Assembly (NCBI GenBank): GCA_019634165.1
Contig: JAHQVT010000005.1
Coordinates: 120,308 to 184,307 of the forward strand
Length of the DNA stretch: 64,000 nucleotides
Origin: Rhodospirillales bacterium
GTDB lineage: Bacteria > Pseudomonadota > Alphaproteobacteria > Rhodospirillales > Thalassospiraceae
Direction of reading: 5' to 3'
The notes beneath the pieces were generated by a model, which was given only the letters and a program-made list of their open reading frames with translations, searched no databases and was not told the origin of the DNA. Shown here in pieces: positions 26,889 to 35,720 of the stretch (the first letter of the stretch is position 1; each line of letters begins with the position of its first letter). Position numbers and translations under genes: made by a program.

Positions 26889-28976
26889 ATGTCGTCTAAG
26901 ACTTCGAACGCTGAAGAGAAAAAGAACTCTTCTGAAAACGCAGACGGACCTCTTCTCGATACATATAAGGCGGCCATCAAAAAGCTCATTGCCAAGGGCA
27001 AAGAGAAAGGCCACATCTCGGTCGATGAGTTGAACAAGGCGCTGCCGTCGGAACATTTTTCGTCAGAGCAGATCGAAGACGTGATGAGCAATCTCAATGA
27101 GATGGGCATCAATGTCATCGATGCTGATGAAGCTGATGATAATGACGACAACGAAGAAGCAGAAGCCGATCCGAGTGGCAATATTTCTGCCGATGATGTT
27201 GGTCGTACCGATGATCCGGTGCGGATGTATCTGCGCGAGATGGGCAGTGTTGAACTGCTGTCACGCGAAGGCGAAATTGCCATTGCCAAACGTATCGAGG
27301 CCGGTCGTGACATGATGATTGGCGGGATTTGCGAATCCCCGCTGACCATCCGTGCGATTGTTAACTGGCATGATCAGCTTCAGGCTGGTGAACTTTTGCT
27401 GCGTGATGTTATCGACCTTGAAACCACCTATGGCGGTGGCCCGGAAGCGGAAATTGCAGCCGCAGAAGGCGACGAGGAAGACGCTGACGCTGAGACCGAA
27501 GTTGACGCAGAAGCAGATGTCGAAAGTTTCGACACGCCAAGCGAAGACGACGATGAGGACGCCGAAACCGAAACCCCGGAAGGACTTGTTGGGGATGAGG
27601 AAGAGGAAGAGGACGAAGATGAGTCCGAGACCTCTGAAGGTGAAGAAGGCGAAGAAGGTAGCGAACGTCGTGAAGACGATGACGACGATGACGAGAACGA
27701 GCAGGTCAATGTTTCGCTTTCCAAAATGGAAGAAGAACTGACCGAGCAGGTTCTTGAGAAATTCGAACTTATCGCCAAAACCTATGAAAAGCTTCATAAG
27801 GCGCAAGAACAGCGTCTTGTAGCGCATAACAAGGGTGAAGCCGTTCCGGCCGCGACCGAAAAGCGTTACAACAAGCTTAAGAACGAGATGGTCGATTTGA
27901 TGGAAGATGTTCACTTGAACAACTTCCGCATTGAAGAGCTTCTTGATCACCTGACGGGTTTGAACAACCGTTTGCTTGGCCTTGAAGGTAAACTTCTGCG
28001 CTTTGCCGATCGTTGCAAAATCAAACGTCCGGACTTCGTCAAACAGTATCAGGGCAACGAGCTTGACCCGAACTGGATGGAACGTGTTTCAGGGCTGCCG
28101 GGCAAGGGCTGGAAAGCCTTTATCGAACGCTATCCTGATGAAATTGCCAATCTGCGCGAAGGCGTTGGCGGTGTTTCCGCCGAGGTCGGCTTGCCGATTG
28201 GTGAATTCCGCCGCGTTTACGGTGTTGTCAACAAAGGTGAACGTGAAGCAGGCCGCGCGAAGAAAGAGATGATCGAGGCCAACCTGCGTCTTGTGATCTC
28301 GATTGCGAAAAAATACACCAACCGTGGTCTTCAGTTCCTTGACCTTATTCAGGAAGGCAATATTGGCCTGATGAAGGCGGTGGACAAATTTGAATACCGC
28401 CGTGGGTATAAATTCTCGACCTATGCGACCTGGTGGATCCGTCAGGCGATCACGCGTTCTATCGCCGATCAGGCCCGAACCATCCGTATTCCGGTTCACA
28501 TGATCGAAACCATCAACAAGCTTGTGCGGACGTCGCGCCAGATGTTGCATGAAATCGGTCGTGAACCGACCCCGGAAGAGCTGGCTGAAAAACTTCAGAT
28601 GCCGCTTGAAAAGGTTCGTAAGGTTCTGAAAATTGCCAAAGAGCCGATCTCGCTCGAAACCCCGATCGGGGACGAGGAAGACAGCCACCTTGGCGATTTC
28701 ATCGAAGATAAAAACGCCGTTCAGCCGCTTGATGCAGCGATTCAGGCCAACCTGCGTGAAACCACCACGCGCGTTCTGGCATCGCTCACCCCGCGTGAAG
28801 AACGTGTTCTGCGTATGCGTTTCGGGATTGGCATGAATACTGACCATACCCTCGAAGAGGTTGGTCAGCAGTTCTCTGTGACCCGTGAACGTATTCGTCA
28901 GATCGAAGCTAAGGCGCTGCGGAAGCTTAAACATCCGTCGCGCTCACGCAAATTGCGTTCGTTCCTCGATTATTAA
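26889..28976 (+). CDS. rpoD: RNA polymerase primary sigma factor (sigma 70)
   Basis: A 695-residue housekeeping sigma factor. Region 1.1 is N-terminal; region 1.2 is [31 protein letters not shown] strongly acidic Asp/Glu-rich insert (about residues 190-280) lies in the non-conserved region. Region 2 has the invariant [17 protein letters not shown], region 3 has [16 protein letters not shown], and region 4 has [12 protein letters not shown]-type and [17 protein letters not shown]. It follows dnaG, and a terminator plus a tRNA gene follow it. Confidence 0.97.
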   Translation: MSSKTSNAEEKKNSSENADGPLLDTYKAAIKKLIAKGKEKGHISVDELNKALPSEHFSSEQIEDVMSNLNEMGINVIDADEADDNDDNEEAEADPSGNISADDVGRTDDPVRMYLREMGSVELLSREGEIAIAKRIEAGRDMMIGGICESPLTIRAIVNWHDQLQAGELLLRDVIDLETTYGGGPEAEIAAAEGDEEDADAETEVDAEADVESFDTPSEDDDEDAETETPEGLVGDEEEEEDEDESETSEGEEGEEGSERREDDDDDDENEQVNVSLSKMEEELTEQVLEKFELIAKTYEKLHKAQEQRLVAHNKGEAVPAATEKRYNKLKNEMVDLMEDVHLNNFRIEELLDHLTGLNNRLLGLEGKLLRFADRCKIKRPDFVKQYQGNELDPNWMERVSGLPGKGWKAFIERYPDEIANLREGVGGVSAEVGLPIGEFRRVYGVVNKGEREAGRAKKEMIEANLRLVISIAKKYTNRGLQFLDLIQEGNIGLMKAVDKFEYRRGYKFSTYATWWIRQAITRSIADQARTIRIPVHMIETINKLVRTSRQMLHEIGREPTPEELAEKLQMPLEKVRKVLKIAKEPISLETPIGDEEDSHLGDFIEDKNAVQPLDAAIQANLRETTTRVLASLTPREERVLRMRFGIGMNTDHTLEEVGQQFSVTRERIRQIEAKALRKLKHPSRSRKLRSFLDY

Positions 28977-29029
28977 GAATTCAGACGACGTTCGGGCTTG
29001 ACCTTGGCCCGAAAATCGCTAGTTTTCGG

Positions 29030-29060
29030 GACCGCACCGGTAACCTGGTGCGGTCTTTTC
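29030..29060 (+). terminator. Terminator of rpoD
   Basis: GACCGCACC/GGTGCGGTC 9-bp stem followed by TTTTC. Confidence 0.88.
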
Positions 29061-29083
29061 TATACCCCATCGTCTTTTCTTGG

Positions 29084-29157
29084 GGGCCCGTAGCTCAATT
29101 GGTTAGAGCCGACCGCTCATAACGGTCTGGTTGGGGGTTCAAGTCCCTCCGGGCCTA
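29084..29157 (+). tRNA. tRNA with CAU anticodon, most likely tRNA-Ile2
   Basis: A full cloverleaf: acceptor GGGCCCG with CGGGCCT, D-arm GCTCAATTGGTTAGAGC, anticodon stem GACCG/CGGTC with loop CTCATAA, and T-arm around GTTCAAG. The anticodon is CAT. C4-G69 and C5-G68 acceptor pairs fit the E. coli tRNA-Ile2 pattern read by TilS (lysidine) rather than elongator Met. The end pair is G-U and only CC of CCA is encoded. It lies right after rpoD and borders the accessory region. Confidence 0.85.
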
Positions 29158-29166
29158 CCGTGCAGC

Positions 29167-29256
29167 AATGTTCATATTATATGAGCATTGCTGCATCGCT
29201 CCCAAATTTCCCCATGCTTTTCGAAGACTGATTGTCACCTGAGTTGTCATAATTCG
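29167..29256. repeat. Direct repeat R, left copy
   Basis: About 90 bp beginning with the near-palindrome TGTTCATAT-T-ATATGAGCA, 10 bp after the tRNA. It recurs at 42605-42686 in the same orientation with five substitutions and an 8-bp gap. The pair brackets the inositol module. No coding content. Confidence 0.85.
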
Positions 29257-29258
29257 GG

Positions 29259-30386
29259 TTATAGGTTCGACAGAGACGTCCTCATGCCAGTTCTTGCTGA
29301 TTGAGCGATGGCATGGATCGTTTTTTCGAATTCATAGGCATGGTCAAAATTCGGGTAGGGTGTTTCGTTTTCACGAATGGCGCGGAGCAATGCAGTTGCT
29401 TCGATGACTTTGAGGTCGTTAAAGCCAAGCTGATGGCCCGGGGCTGAGCAGAATTCACCGTATGGCGGGTGGGCCGGTGCGGTCAGGATGGTTGTGAAGC
29501 CCTGCTTGGCCTTGTCCCCGGTGTTGCTGTAGATATGAAGTTCATTCATGCGTTCCTGATCAAAGCAGATCATACCCTTGGTCCCGTGTACTTCCCACGC
29601 GAGCCGGTTTTTGCGTCCCCATGCCGACCGAGACGTCGACAGGCTGCCTTGCACACCATTGGCAAAGCGCACAAGGGCAGATGCTGTGTCTTCGTTCTCG
29701 ACATTTGCCCGCCCGCTACCATCGGCTAGTGGTCTGGTGACGTGGACGGTCTGCATGTCGGCTATGAGGCTTTCAATCGGGCCGACAAGACCATAAGCCA
29801 TTGACACAAGATGGCACCCCATGTCGCCAAGTGCGCCCAAACCTGCATCTGAGAGCTTTGCACGCCAAGTCCAGGATAGGGATGGATCAGCTTGATAATC
29901 TTCATCCACCCAGCCACGGAAATGTACGATATCGCCGATCTCACCTGCTTGCACCAGACGGCAGGCATGGGTGAATGCGGGGTTTTTGATGTAGTTGTAA
30001 CCCACCATGGTTTTCGTCCCGGCCTTGCGCGCCGCATCGCGCATTTGGCGTGCCTGATCAAGCGTCAGGGCAAGCGGCTTTTCGCAGTAAACATGCTTTC
30101 CGGCCTCAAGTGCTGCAATCGCCATATCGTAATGCAGGGTATTGGGTGTGGTTATTGACACGATATCGACATCAGGATCTGTAATGAGCGACATCCAGTC
30201 ATCGGTTGCACGGGCAAAGCCGAACTGATCAGCCATCTGTTTGGCTTTGTCAGCCGGAGTGTCACACAAAACGGCCAGGTGAGAATCGGGGACATCGCCC
30301 ATAATTGCCTTTGCAGCACCAAAAGCTAATGCATGCGCCTTGCCCATGAAACCCGTGCCAATCAGCCCAATCCCAAGAGATTTCAT
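29259..30386 (-). CDS. Gfo/Idh/MocA-family NAD(P)-dependent oxidoreductase
   Basis: A 375-residue sugar or inositol oxidoreductase. The N-terminal Rossmann fold starts with IGLIGTGFMGKAHALAF and contains the family signature EAGKHVYCEKPLALT with the catalytic lysine. The C-terminal alpha/beta domain carries DMGCHLVSMA, the histidine position of the family. It is divergent from the RpiR-type regulator, with a likely operator between them, so it belongs to the inositol regulon. It may act on an inositol isomer or a related sugar; the substrate is unknown. Its 3' end abuts repeat R. Confidence 0.85.
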   Translation of the reverse strand: MKSLGIGLIGTGFMGKAHALAFGAAKAIMGDVPDSHLAVLCDTPADKAKQMADQFGFARATDDWMSLITDPDVDIVSITTPNTLHYDMAIAALEAGKHVYCEKPLALTLDQARQMRDAARKAGTKTMVGYNYIKNPAFTHACRLVQAGEIGDIVHFRGWVDEDYQADPSLSWTWRAKLSDAGLGALGDMGCHLVSMAYGLVGPIESLIADMQTVHVTRPLADGSGRANVENEDTASALVRFANGVQGSLSTSRSAWGRKNRLAWEVHGTKGMICFDQERMNELHIYSNTGDKAKQGFTTILTAPAHPPYGEFCSAPGHQLGFNDLKVIEATALLRAIRENETPYPNFDHAYEFEKTIHAIAQSARTGMRTSLSNL

Positions 30387-30410
30387 TTGCCCGAACTCCT
30401 CATCTGGTCA

Positions 30411-30432
30411 AAATAGAATTTTTGTTCTATTT
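30411..30432. promoter_or_regulatory. Likely IolR-type operator 1
   Basis: AAATAGAATTTTTGTTCTATTT is a long inverted repeat in the divergent region between the oxidoreductase and regulator genes. The same core (GAAT-N4-ATTC type) recurs before iolG and before the ABC importer. Confidence 0.65.
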
Positions 30433-30493
30433 AATGGATGATCATGGAACGCACGTTGCGTCAAGCAGAATCAAAACAGGAAAAACAAACGCC

Positions 30494-31324
30494 ATGAGTG
30501 ATCAGACAGCCCCCGTTTCGCTTGAGGAATTCAATCACCGATTGGCGGAAATATCCGAAACCATGCCCAAACGGCTGCGTCAATGTGCCGAGTTTGTCGC
30601 GCACAATACAGACCGGATTGCGGTTTCAACTGTTGCCGAATTATCGGTGGGGGCGGGGGTGCTGCCATCTGCCTTCATGCGGTTTTGCCAGTTGATGGGG
30701 TTTTCCGGCTTTTCCGAAATGCAGAAGATGTTTCGCGAAACCTATGCGCAGAAATGGCCTGATTACGCCACCCGGCTTGAAAATCTGCGTGCGACGGGCG
30801 ATGACAGTCCAAGTGGCTTGCTCGCCGAGTTCGTTGAAGCGGGGCGCTTGTCGCTGGAAAACCTAGCATCAACGGTAGATCTGGAAACGCTGGAAAAGGC
30901 TGTCGATGTACTGGCTACTGCCCCGATGATCCATGTGGTCGGATTTCGCCGCGCCTTTCCGGTGGCGAGTTACCTGTCATATGCGTTTGAGAAAATGGAT
31001 ATCGCTGCCGTGCTGCATGACGGGGTTGGTAACCTCAATCCCCGGCATGCGATCCGCAAGGGCGACGTGGTTATTGCGATTACCTTTGCCCCCTATTCGC
31101 AGGAGACAATTGATCTGGCGGCCTATGCGCACGGAATAGGAAACCGGGTGGTTGCGATCAGTGATGCGCAAAGCGGACCGATGCGAAAAACCGATACGCT
31201 GATGCTGTCGGTGTCTGAAGTCGATGTCGGTGCATTCAGGGCACTTTCAGCAACGATTTCGCTGGCGATTGCCCTTGCCGTCTCGGTCGGGGCGAAGCGT
31301 GACAAGTTGGTGGATGAAAAATAA
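30494..31324 (+). CDS. iolR: MurR/RpiR-family regulator of inositol genes
   Basis: A 276-residue regulator. The start is the ATG at 30494 (MSDQTAPVSLEEF), not the track start. The RpiR HTH_6 domain is at about 10-85 (SVGAGVLPSAFMRFCQLMGFSGFSEMQ), followed by a SIS sugar-binding domain at about 125-260, with IHVVGFRRAFPVASYLSY and the KGDVVIAITFAPYSQETIDLA phosphosugar loop. It is divergent from the oxidoreductase and just before iolG. Position and family match the RpiR-type IolR repressors of proteobacteria. The symbol rests on context. Confidence 0.8.
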   Translation: MSDQTAPVSLEEFNHRLAEISETMPKRLRQCAEFVAHNTDRIAVSTVAELSVGAGVLPSAFMRFCQLMGFSGFSEMQKMFRETYAQKWPDYATRLENLRATGDDSPSGLLAEFVEAGRLSLENLASTVDLETLEKAVDVLATAPMIHVVGFRRAFPVASYLSYAFEKMDIAAVLHDGVGNLNPRHAIRKGDVVIAITFAPYSQETIDLAAYAHGIGNRVVAISDAQSGPMRKTDTLMLSVSEVDVGAFRALSATISLAIALAVSVGAKRDKLVDEK

Positions 31325-31344
31325 TTATTGAAAATCACAAAAAA

Positions 31345-31360
31345 TGGAATAAATATTCCA
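31345..31360. promoter_or_regulatory. Likely IolR-type operator 2
   Basis: TGGAATAAATATTCCA has perfect 6-bp arms and lies about 180 bp before iolG, just after the regulator gene. It matches operators 1 and 3 in layout. Confidence 0.6.
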
Positions 31361-31539
31361 ATATTGCTGTCTGTTAATGACGCAATTATCACCATGAACG
31401 GGTGCAAAAGACATCCGCAAGACTTTCCCGGAACTGTCTGAACTTCATGTGGTTTCCCTGCATCTTCTTGGGGCCACAGTAGCAGTGCGGGAGGGTCAAT
31501 CGCCAACATGGCGAGAACCCGAAGGGAAGGAACGTCGGA

Positions 31540-32544
31540 ATGCTTAAAATAGGTCTGCTGGGTGCAGGGCGTATCGGTCAGGTCCACGCGGTCAACATCG
31601 CCGCCCATCCGCAAAGTGAACTCGTCGCGGTGTCTGACAAGTTTGACGATGTGGCACAGAACCTTGCCAATGCGCATGGTGCTGCCGTCTGCACCAGCGA
31701 AGAAATCCTTGCCGACCCAGCAATTGATGCGGTCTTGATCGCGACATCGACCGATACCCACGCCGATCTGATGGAGGCCGCAACGGCAGCCGGCAAAGCG
31801 GTTTTGTGTGAAAAGCCGGTTGATCTTAATCTTAAGCGCGCGGTTGATTGTCTTGCACACTGCAAACCGCATGGCAAACCGGTGATGGTCGGCTTTAACC
31901 GGCGCTTTGATCCCAATTTTGCCTGTTTGAAATCGGCATTTGATAAGGGTGAAATCGGCAAGGGTGAATTGTTGTCGATTACCTCTTTCGATCCCGCACC
32001 GCCGCCGGTCAGCTATGTGAAGGTGTCCGGCGGTATCTTCCGCGACATGGCGATCCATGATTTTGATATGGCGTGCTGGATGTATGGCGAGCTGCCGGAA
32101 AAAGTAACTGCAATCGGATCAAGTCTGGTTGACCCGGAAATCGGAAAGGTGGGCGATTTTGATACTGCGATCACCACACTTGAATTTTCGGGTGGGCGGA
32201 TGGCCGTAATCAAGAACAGCCGACGTGCAGCCTATGGCTATGACCAGCGGATTGAGTTTTTGGGATCGGAGGGACTGCTTGCAGCTCATAACGTTCTGGA
32301 AAACACAGTCGAGAAAATCACCAGTGTCGGTGCGGTCAAGGCCAAGCCCGAGCATTTCTTCCTTGAGCGCTATGCAAAGGCCTATCAGATCGAATGGAAT
32401 AACTTTGTCGAGAGTGTTGAAGGCGTCAGCACCCTTGCCGTCACCCTCCAGGATGGCATTAACGCCCTGATCGTTGCCGAGGCTGCGGCCCTGTCGGCGC
32501 GTGAAGGTCGAGCCGTTAATGTGGCACAGGAAATCCCGGCCTGA
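31540..32544 (+). CDS. iolG: myo-Inositol 2-dehydrogenase
   Basis: A 334-residue Gfo/Idh/MocA enzyme that oxidises myo-inositol to scyllo-inosose with NAD, the first step of the pathway. The N-terminal GLLGAGRIGQVHAVNI nucleotide-binding loop, the AVLCEKPVDLNLKRA signature with the catalytic lysine, NRRFDPNF and the GGIFRDMAIHDFDMACWM segment with the Asp-His pair are characteristic of IolG. Length is normal. It follows the regulator and is the first gene in a run leading to the importer and the other iol genes. Confidence 0.93.
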   Translation: MLKIGLLGAGRIGQVHAVNIAAHPQSELVAVSDKFDDVAQNLANAHGAAVCTSEEILADPAIDAVLIATSTDTHADLMEAATAAGKAVLCEKPVDLNLKRAVDCLAHCKPHGKPVMVGFNRRFDPNFACLKSAFDKGEIGKGELLSITSFDPAPPPVSYVKVSGGIFRDMAIHDFDMACWMYGELPEKVTAIGSSLVDPEIGKVGDFDTAITTLEFSGGRMAVIKNSRRAAYGYDQRIEFLGSEGLLAAHNVLENTVEKITSVGAVKAKPEHFFLERYAKAYQIEWNNFVESVEGVSTLAVTLQDGINALIVAEAAALSAREGRAVNVAQEIPA

Positions 32545-32672
32545 ATGGATGGGGCTGGCTAGGGTTGATGTTTAACCGGCGCGGCCAACAGGTTGCGCTG
32601 GTTTTTTTTCAGAGAGGCTCGGAGCGAGCCATCCCGCAGCGCAATAGAAAAAAAATATTGATTTTAGTAAAA

Positions 32673-32692
32673 AATAGAATAAAAATTCTATT
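32673..32692. promoter_or_regulatory. Likely IolR-type operator 3
   Basis: AATAGAAT-AAAA-ATTCTATT, with perfect 8-bp arms, lies about 135 bp before the ABC receptor gene in an AT-rich promoter region. It nearly repeats operator 1. Confidence 0.65.
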
Positions 32693-32825
32693 CACGGTTT
32701 CAGGAGGCAGGTTCGATCCGCGCCCCCAAATGCATGAAAGTCGCAGAAAGATGACTGATTGCTGGGAAATCACATAAATCCAATGGGACAACCCCAATAT
32801 TCATAGCCCACTAGGGAGGCAACCA

Positions 32826-33767
32826 ATGAAAAAGGCGCTTACAGCCGTTGCGGCAGCAGCATTTGCATTTGCCGGTTTGACCGGTACCGCATCCGCAGAG
32901 AATGAAAAATTTGTTCTAATAAGCCACGCTCCGGATTCTGATAGCTGGTGGAACGTGATCAAGAACGCCATCAAGGTCGCCGGTGGCGAGATGAGTGTGG
33001 AAGTTGAATACCGTAACCCGCCGACTGGCGATTTGGCTGATATGGCCCGCATTGTTGAGCAGGCTGCTGCAACCAACCCGGACGGAATCATTGTCACCAT
33101 CGCGGATTTTAATGTTCTTGAAGGACCGATCACTGATGCGGTCGACAAGGGTATTCCGGTCATCACTATCAATTCCGGGACCCAGGAACAGTCCGAAAAA
33201 CTTGGGGCGCTGATGCATGTTGGTCAGCCGGAATATGACGCCGGTTTTGGTGCTGGCAAGCGCGCAGCAGCAGCTGGCGCAAAAAGCTTTGTCTGTGTGA
33301 ACCACTACATCACCAATCCGGCATCTGTTGAACGTTGCCGTGGCTTTGCCGACGCCCTTGGTGTCGAGCTTGGCAGACAGATGATCGATAGCGGTCAAGA
33401 CCCGTCGGAAGTCAAAAACAAAGTAAGCGCGTATCTGAACACCAACCAGGATGTTGATGCGGTCCTAACGCTTGGCCCGAATTCAGCCCATCCGACCCTT
33501 GCGGCCCTTCGTGATAGCGGTCTGGCCGGCGAAATCATGTTTGGTACATTCGATCTATCATCGGAAATTGCCGATGCGATCAAAGCTGGCGAAATCAACT
33601 TCGCCATTGATCAGCAACCGTATCTGCAGGGCTACCTGCCGGTGGTTATCCTGACCAACTATGCCCGTTACAGCGTGCTGCCGTCCGGTCACATCAACTC
33701 GGGTCCGGGGTTCATCACCAAGGACAATATCGCGCAGGTCGAGAAATACGCAGGCGAATATCGTTAA
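32826..33767 (+). CDS. Inositol/sugar ABC transporter periplasmic binding protein
   Basis: A 313-residue periplasmic receptor of the ribose-type (Peripla_BP_4) group. It has a signal peptide cut near ASAENEK, then FVLISHAPDSDSWWNVIKNAI, the hinge DGIIVTIADFNVLEGPI and AVDKGIPVITINSG, all typical of the fold. It heads the importer genes, which run straight into iolC with overlaps, so myo-inositol is the likely ligand. Caulobacter IbpA is the named analogue. A GC hairpin follows it. Confidence 0.88.
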   Translation: MKKALTAVAAAAFAFAGLTGTASAENEKFVLISHAPDSDSWWNVIKNAIKVAGGEMSVEVEYRNPPTGDLADMARIVEQAAATNPDGIIVTIADFNVLEGPITDAVDKGIPVITINSGTQEQSEKLGALMHVGQPEYDAGFGAGKRAAAAGAKSFVCVNHYITNPASVERCRGFADALGVELGRQMIDSGQDPSEVKNKVSAYLNTNQDVDAVLTLGPNSAHPTLAALRDSGLAGEIMFGTFDLSSEIADAIKAGEINFAIDQQPYLQGYLPVVILTNYARYSVLPSGHINSGPGFITKDNIAQVEKYAGEYR

Positions 33768-33779
33768 GTCTTCCTCCTG

Positions 33780-33807
33780 CCAAGGGCGTGCCGCTGGCCG
33801 CCCTTGG
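33780..33807 (+). other. Stem-loop between receptor and permease genes
   Basis: CCAAGGGC/GCCCTTGG 8-bp stem with a 12-nt loop and no T-run. In this position such loops usually protect the receptor mRNA and lower permease expression. Confidence 0.5.
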
Positions 33808-33843
33808 CCACCCCATCGATCTATCAGCTAAAAGAGTGATGCC

Positions 33844-34941
33844 ATGTCGGACGAGCGGATCAAGCAAGTCTCAGCCATTCGCCGTGCCATGATCAGGCCC
33901 GAACTTGGAGCGGTCTGCGGTACGATTCTGGTCTTTGTTTTCTTCTTCATGATTGCCGGTGACAGCGGGATGTTTTCCCCAGAAGGCATTCAGAACTGGG
34001 GCGTTGTTTCTGCTCAGTTCGCCATCATTGCAGTGGGTGCCTGCCTGCTGATGATTGCAGGCGAGTTCGATCTGTCTGTTGGATCGATGATTGGTTTTGC
34101 TGGCGTGGTGATCGCCATCCTGTCAGTCCAGTGGGGCTTGCCGGTTTGGCTCTCGATCATTGCTGCATTCATTGTTTGCATGGCGCTTGGTGCGCTGAAC
34201 GGCTTCCTGGTGATTAAGACCGGTTTGCCAAGCTTCATCGTGACACTGGCGTTTTTGTATATCCTGCGGGGCATGACCATCTGGCTTTCGATTCTGACAA
34301 CCCGCCAGACCATCATTGGTGGCGTAAAAGACGCGGCAGAGGGCGATCCGCTGGCATGGCTATTTGGCGGCGTTATCTTCAAGGGGGTCTTCCAGTGGCT
34401 CGGCGATGTCGGTGTGATTGAAACCTTTAGCCGTGGCTCACGTATTGGCCAGCCTGTGGTTGAAGGTCTGCCGATGCTGGTTGTCTGGGCGCTGGGACTT
34501 GTTGTTTTCGGGCATTGGCTGTTGACCAAGACCCGTTTCGGGAACTGGATTTTTGCATCGGGTGGTGATGCCCAGGCGGCAAGGTATGTAGGTGTTCCGG
34601 TCAACCGGGTTAAAATCCTGATGTTCATGTTTACCGCGTTTTGCGCCACCGTCTTTGCCACCTGTCAGGTGATGGAATTCGGCTCGGCCGCAGCGGACCG
34701 TGGATTGCTTAAGGAATTTGAAGCCATCATCTGTGTGGTGATTGGTGGTGCCCTTCTGACTGGTGGATACGGTTCTGTGATCGGGGCGGCTCTTGGGGCG
34801 TTGATCTTTGGTGTTGTTCAGCAGGGTCTGTTCTTTGCCGGTGCTGAAAGCTCGCTCTTCCGGGTGTTCCTTGGTGGTATCCTGATCTTTGCTGTCATCA
34901 TGAATACATATATCCGCCGCATGATTACGGGAGAACGGTGA
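33844..34941 (+). CDS. Inositol/sugar ABC transporter permease
   Basis: A 365-residue RbsC-type permease with 8-10 membrane helices. The family motif near the middle is [17 protein letters not shown], followed by [25 protein letters not shown], and the C-terminal part has [24 protein letters not shown] soluble loop of about 60 residues (about 150-210) is longer than in classic RbsC. The stop overlaps the ATPase start (TGATG), so translation is coupled. Confidence 0.9.
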   Translation: MSDERIKQVSAIRRAMIRPELGAVCGTILVFVFFFMIAGDSGMFSPEGIQNWGVVSAQFAIIAVGACLLMIAGEFDLSVGSMIGFAGVVIAILSVQWGLPVWLSIIAAFIVCMALGALNGFLVIKTGLPSFIVTLAFLYILRGMTIWLSILTTRQTIIGGVKDAAEGDPLAWLFGGVIFKGVFQWLGDVGVIETFSRGSRIGQPVVEGLPMLVVWALGLVVFGHWLLTKTRFGNWIFASGGDAQAARYVGVPVNRVKILMFMFTAFCATVFATCQVMEFGSAAADRGLLKEFEAIICVVIGGALLTGGYGSVIGAALGALIFGVVQQGLFFAGAESSLFRVFLGGILIFAVIMNTYIRRMITGER

Positions 34942-35720
34942 TGAGCACGCCATTGATTGAAATGGACAATATCGAAAAGTATTTCGGTCCGGTCATCGCA
35001 CTTGGGGGTGTTTCCTTCAATGTCATGGAAGGTGAGTGCCACTGTCTTCTGGGCGATAACGGCGCGGGTAAATCGACCTTCATTAAAACAATGTCGGGCG
35101 TTCACAAACCAACCAAAGGTGTCATGCGGGTCAGCGGTCAGGATATCGCGTTTGACAGCCCACGTGATGCAATGGAAGCCGGGATTGCTACAGTCTATCA
35201 GGACTTGGCGATGATCCCGCTGATGTCGGTGACCCGCAATTTCTGGATGGGACGCGAGCCGCGCAAAAGCTTTGGCCCGTTCAAATGGATCGATTTCAAA
35301 CACGCCAACAAAGTCACCATGGATGAAATGTCATCAATGGGGATTAACTTGCGCGAGCCCGAGCAGGCCGTTGGCACCCTTTCTGGTGGTGAACGTCAAA
35401 CGGTTGCCATTGCGCGCGCAGTTTACTTTGGGGCCAAGGTCCTGATCCTTGATGAGCCAACATCCGCCCTTGGTGTGCGCCAGACATCGAATGTGCTGGC
35501 GACCATTGACCGGGTTCGAAAATCCGGGATTGGGGTGATCTTCATTACCCATAATGTCCGTCATGCAATGGCCGTGGGGGACAGATTTACCGTGTTGAAT
35601 CGTGGCCGGACTCACGGGACGGCAAAGCGCGGCGAAATCACGCCGGAAGAGCTGCAGGACCTGATGGCTGGCGGACAGGAACTGGCCGAGCTTGAAGGGT
35701 CGCTCGGAGGGACAGTTTGA
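34941..35720 (+). CDS. Inositol/sugar ABC transporter ATP-binding protein (single domain)
   Basis: A 259-residue ATPase that powers the importer. It has Walker [10 protein letters not shown], signature [15 protein letters not shown] and Walker [13 protein letters not shown]. It has only one nucleotide-binding domain, unlike the double-length RbsA type in module 3, so it should work as a dimer. The ATG at 34941 overlaps the permease stop; its own stop overlaps the iolC start (TGATG). Confidence 0.9.
   Translation: MSTPLIEMDNIEKYFGPVIALGGVSFNVMEGECHCLLGDNGAGKSTFIKTMSGVHKPTKGVMRVSGQDIAFDSPRDAMEAGIATVYQDLAMIPLMSVTRNFWMGREPRKSFGPFKWIDFKHANKVTMDEMSSMGINLREPEQAVGTLSGGERQTVAIARAVYFGAKVLILDEPTSALGVRQTSNVLATIDRVRKSGIGVIFITHNVRHAMAVGDRFTVLNRGRTHGTAKRGEITPEELQDLMAGGQELAELEGSLGGTV

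Noticed and set aside
27261-27950. Minus-strand 229-codon ORF opposite rpoD
   Set aside because: Low-complexity shadow of the acidic insert in RpoD.
29084-29157. Elongator tRNA-Met
   Set aside because: Same CAU anticodon, but the C4-G69/C5-G68 pairs fit tRNA-Ile2 better; not fully excluded.
31123-32058. Minus-strand 311-codon ORF opposite iolG
   Set aside because: It is antisense to the well-supported regulator and iolG genes and shows no domain.
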